The notes beneath the pieces are model-generated. The model had not been told where the DNA came from, ran no database searches, and saw only the letters and a program-made list of their open reading frames with translations. A stretch of DNA of 64,000 nucleotides, from NCBI RefSeq assembly GCF_000143415.4, contig NW_003314314.1, forward strand, positions 989,443-1,053,442. The letters are read 5' to 3'. The stretch is from Selaginella moellendorffii (Eukaryota > Streptophyta > Lycopodiopsida > Selaginellales > Selaginellaceae). Shown one piece after another: positions 54,150 to 64,000 of this stretch. Made by a program: the position numbers and the translations under genes. Every line of letters starts with the position of its first letter. Position 1 is the stretch's first letter.

Positions 54150-57100
54150 ATGGTTCTCCATGGCTGGGCATCCGCGACGGCAGCGCTATCTCCTCCGATC
54201 ACTCCTCCAAGAAGAAGAATCGATCGTCCGCCGCATTGCCTGCTGCCGAAATCCAAGCTCCGGAGCTGGCTATGGCCCCATCGGAGAAGAAAATGGAGCA
54301 TCCTCGCCGGCAACAGCAGCGGCAGTGAATTCTGGCAATGGCGCCCCGGATCGTCTCAAGCGGCAGGGAGCAGCAGCGCCAGATTGCTGCGCCTGATTGC
54401 GAGGTCAGTAGCAGTGGTGATCGTCACGATATTGTCTGGGGTTGTGGCGCTGCGAATTCGAGGTCTAGCGCAGGATTACATCGAGACAAAGCTCTTGCCA
54501 CCGATCGCGATGCTGCTTGGGGAGCGGCTTTCCAGGCAAGTGGAGCTGGGAAAAGTGGCTGGGCTTTCGCCGCTGGGAATCAGCCTTAGAGATTGCTCCA
54601 TTGGGCCTCACGACCAGGACTTTTCATGCGCGCAACTTCCGGTTCTAACCATCCGCATAAATCCGGTTCGTAGCTTCCAGCGCCGCCAGCTCGCGGCAGA
54701 CTTGATCTTAAGTCACCCGCATTTGCTCGTAGCACAAAGGCAGGACTGGACGTGGCTGGGGCTTCCAGCGGTTCCTCCCGAAAAGATCAAAAGGTTGCTA
54801 CATGATGGTGGTAATGACGAGACTGTGGATTCGAGGACACGAATCCGGCGGCTTGCCAGGGAATCGAGCGCGCTCAAGCAGGCTGACGAGAGGATCAAGG
54901 CGGCCCGACGCTCGGCCAACCTTGGGTACAGGCCGGCAGCATTTGGAAACGATAACTTGGAAGCAGGGAACATAGCAGTGGGAGAAGATGGCACTGCGGC
55001 TATGAGGGGGCCTTTGCACGGTGCAAAATCGTGGGTGAAGGAACACTTGCCTAGGCAAACTTCGTCAGCGTCGGACAAGGCTTACTTCCAGAAAAAGAAT
55101 CTTCGAGCTAGCGCTGCAAAAGCTCGCACGTTTTTCCAGAAGACAGGCGGAGCTCCGGTTGGCAGCCACCGTATTCCACCCTCGATGTCGCAATCTTACA
55201 AGACTACAGAGTTTGAGCGAGCCCGGAACAGTAATGCTGTTGACTTAACGAGGCAATCGTCCACAGCAGCAGCAGTTGACGATCTCCAGCAGGACGGAAA
55301 GTCGAGCACAAGTCCCGTGACCATTGAGTCTGTTTACATCAGAGATGGAACCTTTCTACTACTTGCGTTTGGCGACAATGAACCAAGGTAGGAGAAACGG
55401 CACTTTATTTTTTTCTTTTAATGCTGCTGACGCTTTCTCTTTTGATCTTGACTTAGAGTCCTGGATCAGTTTAATGGGCGTGTCGACTTTGCTAGTGACT
55501 ACCAAGTTATAGACGCGCAAGTGTCTGGTGTTCCGAAAGTTTGGAGACGACCCGCGTCAGAGCATGATGCAGGGTTGCTAAATGTGGTCGTCCATTCTGA
55601 CATTAAACAGCAACAATGGGACGTCAAGATCAAAGCTCGAAATCTTTTTGTTCCAGTAAGTCCATTGCGTTTTCTTGTTTTTGTCCTGACGCGTGTGCTT
55701 CCCTTAGCTTGTAGAGAGGTTGCTTGAGCTGCCAATCGATTTTTATAGTGGAACGGCACACGGAGAGGTAGTGCCCGATCATATGCCAGCTCATTGACCT
55801 GTTTTTTTTTGCAACGTAGGTTCACGTTAGAATGAACAATGAAGACAATTTTCCTCAACTTGGTGGTAAGGTGGATATAAAGAATGTCAGCTTCAAAATC
55901 GTGGAAGCTCCAGCTGCATTCAAGGTAAGGTAAGGGTGGTGTTCCTGTCTCATGAGGAGTTTTCTTTCTTTTTCTTCGTCTTTTTTCCTAAAATTATCTA
56001 CCTTCAGGAAGTAAATGGAACAATATTTCTACAAGGGCAGCGAGCTTTCCTTCACAATACTAGTGGTCTATATGGTAAAATTCCCGTCAATGTTTCAGGA
56101 GACATGGACGTAAATCCTGAAAATGGAGAATTTCGTCTTAGCTGTCAGGTATTTTGGCACCACTAATAAGTTTCTATCTATTTTCACTTTTTTGCAGGTT
56201 CCTGGAGTGGAAGTGAACTCTCTTATGACCACACTCAAAGTCCGTCCGCCTCCTTTTCCAGTAAGCTTGGAATAGATTTTTCTGTTGGTATGTTATAACA
56301 TGGATGTATCAAAGGTTGCTGGCGCCGTCAAGGCTGTGGTGTACTGTCGTGGACCCTTGGATGCGCCAATATTTGAAGGAAGTGCTGAAACGTTAAAGAA
56401 CCGAACGGATTTGACATTCAATGCATCGCCTTCTAAAGCTATCGATTCAATCCGAAACAACCTTCACAAAGGTGCAGCAGCTGCTTACGATAACGTTGCT
56501 TTTACGATGGCTTCTGGAAGTTTTACTTTCGATACCGATGGTGCCGTGAGTATTTGCAAGCACTTGTTTTCTCAACCTGGCTCTTCATCTTGACAGACGG
56601 CAAACATATATGGAATCAGAGCGACGCCAGTCGGTGGAGGAGAGATTCGCGGTGCGGGCGATATGTGGATCTGTCCTGAGGTAACAGTATTGCATTTTCA
56701 TTTCAACTTTCACACTTGTAATAAATCAGGGCGAAATTGATCCAACGGCCATAAGGATCGATTGTTCAGGATACGTGATGATCAATGATATTATTGGAAG
56801 CTACACAACTAATGAAATGAAACTGCCGCTTTTTGGCGCGATGCACGGGGAAGCTAAAGTTCGTGGATCACTTCAAATGCCGTAAGTGTCACTCATACGG
56901 AAAGTATGACTTTTACGTTTTTTACAGGGTATTTGACATCAAATGGGTTATGCCGGATGCAAAGGGATCATTCACCGGATCACGAGGGGATATTTCTATA
57001 TCGGACGAAGCCATTGTCTTAAATTCCTCTTCATTTACTTTTGACGTGAATTCTAAGATGTCTACGGTACCGGTTGCAGTCAGAAAAAATAAGAGTATAC

Positions 57101-60100
57101 CGACTCTAGAAGGCTTAGAGCTCGACGCACGATTTCGAGGATTTGATATACTGGATTTCCTACCTTCTGCGCCTTCTATTTCACCTGACAGTACACAAAT
57201 GAAGGCCACCTGTAAGCTTAAATTCCAGGGCCGTTTTGTTTCCGACAAAGATACTAAGATGTCTGGGCTGGTTGGTGACGTTTCTCTTTCGGGATTGAAG
57301 TTGAATCAACTTCTAGTTGCTTCTCATTCGAGCGGATTGCTAGACGTGTCAGGATCTGGCTTTAAGGTAAACCAGTTCATACCTCAGATTTTTCCCCTTG
57401 CGTTAACATTTTGTGCAGCTGATTACAAGTGGAAGAGGAAAGGAGCATCTTACTGTTCAATTATCAAAAAATGGTCATGAGCCATCGTCGTTTTCGTTGC
57501 AGAGAGGCAAACTTCAAGTTGATGCTTCTCATTCGCCGCATTCTTTGGCAAAGTTAGAGGTAAGATACTGACTCCTTGTGTGCAACGTTTTAATCAAGTG
57601 CTTTATTTTCAGATCCGTAATCTTCCACTGGATGAGTTGGAGCTATCGTCATTGAGGGGTATGATGCACAAGGTACGATGCAGTCAGTACGTTACTATGC
57701 TCATTACAATGCTGCTACAGGTTGATATACAACTTAACCTTGACAAGCGAAGGGGCCATGGTTGCTTGTCAGTCGGACGACCAAGGTTTAGTGGCATGCA
57801 AGGCGAGCTTCTTGATGTATCAGCCCGGTGGTCAGGCGACGTGGTAAGCATACTGGCTAATGCCCCTTTGTTTTTATCATGCATTCACCTTGAAGGTTAC
57901 GTTGGAGAAATCTCTGCTTGAACAAGCGGACAGCACATACGAGCTTCGGGGTGAATACGTGCTGCCAGGCCCTCGTGAAAAGGCTGTCGCATCGGGCAAC
58001 AAAAGACACCTGAGTGACGGAATGTGGCAGAAGTTGATGGCAGGACATCTTGAAAATGCCATCAGCTCCTTAGGGAGGTGGAGGCTTCGTCTGGAAGTAC
58101 CTAGAGCGGAGCTGTCGGATATGCTACCTGTTGCTCGTCTTCTGTCTAGGAGCAGCGACCCTGCAATTGTAACAAGATCTAAGGTATTTATATGTTTTTT
58201 ACCATCTCCGTAGTGACGTTGCTTTGTGATGCTAGGAATTGTTTTTACAAGAGGTGGAAAAGGCTGCTTTTCTTGCACACAGTTTGAAACAGCAAATGGA
58301 GGTACCTTGTTTGCTTTTCTTCGTTTGTTTGTTTTGTTTACGTACTGTCGTGTTTGTGGTGGATCTTTTAGTTTTTAAAGAAAGAAAGCGCTACGTCTCC
58401 TCAAGATCGAAGCTCGGCAGATTCGTTGCCTTTGCCGGGTCTTGCAGAATTGAATGGCCGTTGGCATGGTACATTTGAAGCAAGCGGCGGTGGAAACAGT
58501 GACATGACAGTAAGATCGTCAGTGCGAGTTGTTTACCATAGTCTAAAATGCTATTACGTACAGGCAAGTTTGGATCTTCACGGCGAGAACTGGGAATGGG
58601 GTGTATATAACATTCAAAGTGCTGTGGCGACTGGAAGCTACTGTTACACGGACGGTCTCCGGCTTGAGAAGGTCTTCTTACAGAAGGATACTGCAACACT
58701 CCATGCCGATGGGATGCTCGGGCCAAATTCGAACCTGCATTTTGCTCTCTTGAACTTCCCTGTGGAGCTTGTGCCGCCCCTGATGCAAGCCATCCAATCG
58801 TCCTCTGTCGAACCTCTCCAGTCTTCGGCACCGCATGCTCCATTGAACGGAGTCCTGCATATGGAAGGGGACCTCAGAGGAGATTGCAACAAGCCAGAAT
58901 GTGATGTTCACGTAAGATTGCTCGACGGGGCTATTGGCGGTATCAACTTAAGCAAGGCGGACTTGGCTGCATCGGTAACATCCGGGAACCAGTTTGTTTT
59001 CAACGCTCGACTTGAACCTGTCGTGCATGCGGGCCATGTCTACGTGAGAGGCAGTATACCGTTGGGGTCCAAGGCTTTAGATCCACAGTCGAAGTCGAGA
59101 AATGCTGCTGTGAAAAGGTGGATGGGCGCTAGTATCAACAACAGGGGCCATGGCAACAGTGAGGGGCAAACTGATTATAGTACATCATCGGAGTGGGATT
59201 TCATCGATGCAGGAGCTTTATACGTTGACGTTGTTGTCAAGGACAGTGGGATGATGCTGCTGACAACAATTACACCAAATATGAAATGGCTCCAAGGAAA
59301 CGCGGACGTGAGGCTTCAGGTATTTTCGTTTTCTTTCTCGGTTTCACTCTTTTACTCTGAGAGCAGGTTCGAGGGGCATCCGAGCAACCGAAGTTTGATG
59401 GAATGGCTGTCTTTCACAAAGCGACTGTCTCGTCCCCTATACTACCAAAACCAGCACATAATATTGGCGGAACTGTCACCGTGAAGAATAATGAGCTGAT
59501 TGTTGATGCTATCGAAGGCAAAGTTGGGAAGAGAGGAAGGCTTTTGATTAAAGGTAAACTACCTTTGAAAGCTGCTGTCGATAGCAGTGACTGCAGTTTG
59601 GAAGTGAAAGCCGATTCTCTGGAGGTCCGTGCAAAAAATATGTTGAGGTATGTAATGCTTTTAGGCGTCAGGAAGTTCACATGGCGCATCTGTGTGTAGT
59701 GGACAAGTAGATGGACAGCTATCTGTCATGGGAAGCCTTTCAGATCCCGAACTTACAGGTGTCGTCAAGCTCAGTCGGGGCGAACTGTATCTTTCTCAAG
59801 AAAAGAATTCGAAGGCGGCAACCTCGACTATCCCTCGTGCTTTGTCAGGTCTGTAGATCTGTTTTGTGACGTATATAGCTGACATAATTTTCAGATCTCG
59901 AGTTGGTCAAAGAAGAAAGCCACGAACGTAAACTGCCAGTGGCCGTACGCTTGAAAGGCTTGAAGCTGCAATTTGGACCTGAGTTGCGAATGGTTTACCC
60001 TTTGATATTGAATTTCGCGGTAAATGGAGAGCTGGAGTTTCATGGATTTGCTGATTCCGAACGTGTCAAGCCCAAGGGAGTGCTGACGTTTGAGAACGGT

Positions 60101-60888
60101 GATGTAAACCTTGTTGCTACTCAGGTAAGCTAAGCTGTCTCTTGCACCGCTAATGATGTGTTTCAGGTGAGATTGAACAAGGATTATCCAAACCGTGCCA
60201 AGTTCGAACCGGAACAGGGTCTCGATCCTAACTTGGATTTAGCATTGGTCGGTTTGCATTTCCAGCTGAAAGTTCAAGGGCGTGCACAAAATTGGCAGGA
60301 CAGCATTGTTTTGACTTATGCTCGCTCTGGAGAACAAGACACATTGACTCGTATTGAAGTAAGCTTCTATTGTATATTATTTATCTCGCTGATGCGTGCG
60401 ATCGTGCAGGCCGCTAAGCTGTTTGAAAATCAACTTGTGGATTCGCTGCTCGAAGGCAACGGTCAGTTTGCTTTCAAGAAGCTTGCGGCTGCTACGGTCG
60501 AGACACTCATGCCGAAGATAGAAACCAAAGGAGAGTTTGGACAGGCTCGTTGGCGGCTTGTTTACGCACCGCAGATTCCAAACCTCCTGTCCCTGGATCC
60601 TACAACAGACCCGTTCAAGTCGCTTGCAAACCTCTCCTTCGGTACGGAAGTTGAAGTGCGACTCGGCAAGCATCTACAGGTTGGTGTCGTTTTATAAACG
60701 TTTTCCTCGTTCCTGAAGACGTGTGTCATTCGTTCACTGCGCAGGCATCAGTGGTGCGACAATTGAAGGAGTCGGAAATGGCGACGCAGTGGACACTGAT
60801 CTATCATCTCAACAACAAGTTGCGCCTCGTCTTCTCGTCAATTCCTTCGGTTGACAACAGGCTACTGCTCGAGTATTCGGCGTCCTAA
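54150..60888 (+). CDS. TIC236: Chloroplast inner-envelope protein TIC236 (TamB/DUF490 family), many exons
   Basis: Exon 1 (54150-55388) has a long arginine-rich transit-like N-terminus, one membrane helix near residues 83-102 (LIARSVAVVIVTILSGVVAL) and the conserved start of the family (ETKLLPPIAMLLGERLSRQVELGKV, SPLGISLRDCSIG). Later exons code for long beta-rich repeats (GQRAFLHNTSGLYGKIPVNVSGDMDV-type, split here over an exon) and a C-terminal DUF490 domain that ends ATQWTLIYHLNNKLRLVFSS and LLLEYSAS. TIC236 links the TOC and TIC translocons across the intermembrane space and is related to bacterial TamB. Roughly 20-25 exons with introns near 55 nt; the total length of about 1,800 aa is an estimate, against 2,166 in Arabidopsis. 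No broken exon was noticed. Confidence 0.9.
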
Positions 60889-61257
60889 AGTAGAAACAGG
60901 CACAGGGTTCGCCATCGTCACAGCACAGGGACAAGGCTCCAAATCCTCAAATCCCCGAGTCCTAGCATAGCAGCGCACAAATACGCAGGTCGGAGGAGGT
61001 GCAACCGGAAGAAAAAGAAATAAAAACGCTGGAGAAGGTTAGTGGCAATCAGCATCATCCAGCAGAAGCAGAGCCGAGGGGAATTGCGTGTTTGGATCGT
61101 AGCAGCCCAAGAATCAAGGTGGTCCGTACATTATGAACATATGAAAAAGGTGAAGGTGCCAGTTTTTCTTCATCGCCTCGTTCAACCTTTTAGCGCTTGC
61201 TCGGCTAGTAGGGCGCTACCACCGCCACCGCCAGCGGCAGCAGCAGCAAAGAGAGAC
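60889..61257. other. TIC236 3' region and upstream region of sucrase/ferredoxin-like gene
   Basis: No separate gene recognised. The frame of the next gene continues upstream from its ATG but lacks family similarity. Confidence 0.4.
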
Positions 61258-62610
61258 ATGGCGGCGTCGAGTCAATTGCCAGCGTCGACCGGCTTCGACA
61301 GGCCCGAGATGTACAAGTCCCCGCTGGCGGGGAGCGTGTCTTTCTACCAGAGGCACTTGTTCGTGTGCTACAAGGATGCTCTCAGCTGGCCGTCGCAGGT
61401 GGAGAGTGCGGAATTGGGTGGCCTTCCGCACGCTCTCTTCGCTGCGTTCAAGGCTCGCAAGAACGATATGCCCAACAAGGTGCTGCTGGCTCTTTTTAAA
61501 ACAGGATTTCTTTGTCTGATCTCCTCTCTCGCGTGTTCTTGCAGATCCGGTTGACTGTTTGTGAAGCATCTGATTCAACGGAGGGAGACATTCTTGTCTT
61601 TCCAGATCTCGTGCGCTACAGGTTTCGGGCATTGTTTCTTTTATTTTCTATCTGGATCCAAAGTTGCATGCACTGACTTTAGTATTTCGTTTTTGCAGAG
61701 GTTTGAGAGCCTCTGACGCGGAATCATTTGTGGAGGAAGTGGTGGTCAATGAGCAGATATGGAGCCATGGTGTCGAGGAGCCTCTCAGTGGCAGCCATGT
61801 CTTCATCTGCGCTCACGGAGCTCGCGACGCACGCTGCGGAAGCTGCGGCCCGGTTCTGGTCGACAAATTCCGGGACGAGATTGAAGCCAGGGGCTTGACT
61901 GGTCGTGTCACAGTCAAGGCTTGCTCCCACATTGGTGGTCACAAATTCGCTGGCAATGTCATCGTCTACGCCGCTAGCGGAGGAGGCGGTCCAGTCTCGG
62001 GGCACTGGTAAGTCCTCGCTCACTTTTTCTTAGTTTCAAATCTGACTCGTTCTCTTTGCAACGCAGGTATGGATATGTCACTCCCAACGATGTTTCGGTG
62101 CTCCTGGAGCAGCACATAGAGAGAGGCCAGATAGTTGACAAGCTGTGGAGGTGAGTGTTACTACGTTGTTGGTGTTGTTTGATCCTGGTTTTTACTCCTT
62201 TTGGCAGGGGTCAAATGGGCCTCACCGAGGATCAACAGCGCCAGTCTCAAGTTTCGAGGCAAACCGCGGACGAGACAGTGTACGCCTGTCCCTGTGGCGT
62301 GATAGGAGGCGTTTGCGGAGCCAAGCAACAGAAGCGTGCTGTCAACGCGAGAAGCGTCACTGTCGCGGCTAAAGCAAAAGGAGGAGGGGATGCTCAAGAC
62401 AATGCGGAGGACGGACAAGCAACAAAGATGGCTCCCACAGAGGACGAGCCGCTGCAAAAGAAGAAGACGACGACCAAGAACAAGGCTCGGGGAAACGACG
62501 GCGGATGGAAGACGAAGATCACGCAAGACAAGCTGGCGGCTGCCGTGCTCGTGCTGGTTGCTGCCATCACCACTGGAATGTGTTTCTACGCGGCCATCCC
62601 AGCGTTTTAA
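61258..62610 (+). CDS. Sucrase/ferredoxin-like family protein with C-terminal membrane anchor
   Basis: Exons 61258-61479, 61545-61621, 61699-62007, 62067-62150 and 62208-62610 join into 364 aa. The thioredoxin-like ferredoxin fold (Suc_Fer-like, PF06999) has HLFVCYKDALSWPSQVE, GSHVFICAHGARDARCGSC and ACSHIGGHKFAGNVIVY, with cysteine and histidine residues placed as in fungal Aim32-type [2Fe-2S] proteins. A lysine-rich linker (EPLQKKKTTTKNKARG) leads to one helix at the very C-terminus (LAAAVLVLVAAITTGMCFYAA), so it is probably tail-anchored, facing the cytosol. The function in plants is not established. The start MAASSQLPAS is the first ATG in a frame with family similarity. Confidence 0.92.
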
Positions 62611-62904
62611 CGTAGCTCTTGAGTGTCTGTCACTCACGCTACTCTTTAACCATTACTCTTCTCAAAATTTCTTGGCAAAGATTTTCCTTTTCTATGTTCT
62701 TCAAATGAAAGAAAGATGGGAGTTTGTTATGGAAGTCCAAACGACATGACAATCCGTAGACGTTTCGTACAAGCCAGCATGTTACATTTTTAATATATGA
62801 GAGGAAAAAGCTACTAGGAAAGCTATTTACACACCCAGGAAATGGTACACAGCGCGCAATACGAGAGAGGAAAAAAAATAAAAATGGCGGCGGCTTCCAA
62901 TGTC
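62611..62904. other. Convergent 3' spacer
   Basis: Nothing recognised beyond likely UTRs of the two flanking genes. Confidence 0.35.
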
Positions 62905-64000
62905 TCATCGCCACCACGAGCAGCACTTGGTAGACTTGGTTGTCGACTCGGTTGCGTTCCTTGCAGCGAGGCAAGGGCCAGCAGCTTCATGGTCGGGAGG
63001 AAGATTGTAGAAACGATACGGTTGCGACGCGCAGCAAAACTCGGTTACATTTCCACAACCTCCTTTGCTGAAGGGGTGCGCATCCTTCGGAAGGTTGCTG
63101 CAAAAACCCAGTCTTTGTGAGCTGCGTTACGAGGATTCCTGCTCACCGGAGGTATGGAATTCGTGTGCGACGTGTTTTCTCATACGTCGTTTGGTTTGTA
63201 AGCACCAGATAACTGCAAACAGAAGTTAGCGATCACTCTTTTTTTCTATCTTTACCTGTGGAAAACGAGCAGGGTGGCAAGAAATATAGAACAACAGAGG
63301 AGGCCCACGAACATCACCAGCAGCAGCAGATTCTGTGGCCTGTGGAGCGAAATAAGTGTGAATTGCAAACCAAACGCACGACAAGAGGGCACTTACCATG
63401 CCGAGCTCTTTTCCAAGTGGAAGGCAAGAAAGTAGAGGACTGTCGACCAGATGCACAAAAAGGTCTCCAGAAAAACATACCACCTGCGTGCTCCAGTCAG
63501 AATCTGGGACGCAATGAACACAAGGAGCCTGTGAAACGTACCAGAATCTGCGATGATTGTATTGTCCGATGCAAGTGTCCAGCCAGACGCAGTGATGATC
63601 AAATCTCAGCACGCATTTGTTACAATCGTGGCAGTGTTTTGTTCTTGGGGGCTGCAATGGAAGAAAACAAAGCAAAATGGGATTTTTATCAAGAATAGGT
63701 TAGAAGAACTTGGTTTCTTACCTGGACAACGCGACAGGTACTGCAGTGAGAACTGACAGTCGCAATCAATGAGGAAAGAATGTAAGCGAAGAGAAAACAA
63801 AAAGGAAAACTCACAATGGAGTGGAGCCGGCTACAGCTTTAATTCCCGCTTCGAACTCTGGATCGTTTTCCAGATCCTCCACGTAGCTTCCAATCACTGA
63901 AATCGTGACAAGAATCTCGCAAGGATTTTTTGCTTACCCCGGTGACGAACCAGCAACCCGGTAGTACTGGATGACAGTAACAACGATCAAGACGAGATAT
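62905..64000 (-). CDS. DHHC-type protein S-acyltransferase, 5' end outside window
   Basis: On the minus strand, exons carry [56 protein letters not shown], then the DHHC cysteine-rich core [29 protein letters not shown] (seen around 63540-63650, partly over one exon), [33 protein letters not shown], and a last exon with [20 protein letters not shown] ending at 62905. Such enzymes palmitoylate cysteines of membrane-associated proteins; the DHHC cysteine is the acyl carrier. The C-terminal pattern recalls the Arabidopsis PAT10 group (tonoplast and Golgi), but that is tentative. Splice sites were only partly placed. Confidence 0.85.

Overview
The window is a vascular-plant nuclear region. Nearly all introns are 46-72 nt with GT-AG ends, gene spacing is tight, and there are wall-associated-type kinases, a CYP71-clan P450 array, PPR proteins and TIC236. 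The very short introns, compact layout and PPR style fit a lycophyte such as Selaginella moellendorffii; the species assignment is inference, since nothing could be searched. All coding calls come from reading the sequence, splicing exons by hand and recognising families.

Left part (1-9.5 kb): two tandem peptide:N-glycanase A genes on the minus strand, the first running off the window edge, lie head-to-head with an intact 12-exon MSH2 gene (2832-6272, 941 aa). Directly downstream of MSH2 begins a CYP71-clan P450 array.

Array (6.4-23 kb): there are five P450 loci. CYP-1 is frameshifted, CYP-2 and CYP-4 are intact, one locus is only a 3' tail, and CYP-3 is a broken fragment cut by Ty1/copia debris. 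Decayed pieces of the MSH2 3' end lie between and just upstream of the P450 copies, so the duplication unit was MSH2 3' part plus P450. Inside the array sit a nested copia remnant (15.1-17.4 kb) and a dead, 5'-truncated copy of an isopropylmalate isomerase large-subunit gene, joined head-to-head to a second MSH2 fragment. CYP-2 looks like a mosaic of its neighbours.

Middle (23-30.2 kb): about 4 kb of AT-rich, gene-free, repeat-bearing DNA, then the intact isopropylmalate isomerase gene (14 exons, 489 aa, plastid leucine pathway), the likely parent of the dead copy.

Right part (30.4-64 kb) is dense and single-copy in character: an LRK10L-type kinase with almost no ectodomain, an OVATE family protein, S-adenosylmethionine synthetase, a plastid fibrillin, a wall-associated-kinase-like receptor, an F-box protein, a WDR11-like WD40 protein, a head-to-head pair of PPR genes built of 31-residue repeats, an FkbM-type methyltransferase, an AP180/CALM ANTH clathrin adaptor, the chloroplast inner-envelope protein TIC236, a tail-anchored sucrase/ferredoxin-like protein, and the 3' part of a DHHC palmitoyltransferase. 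Several gene pairs share very short divergent promoters (74-136 bp), often with telo-box-like AAACCCTA motifs.

I found no clearly new biochemical system. The most unusual content is the MSH2/P450/isomerase duplication structure, with its mosaic P450 and fused pseudogenes.
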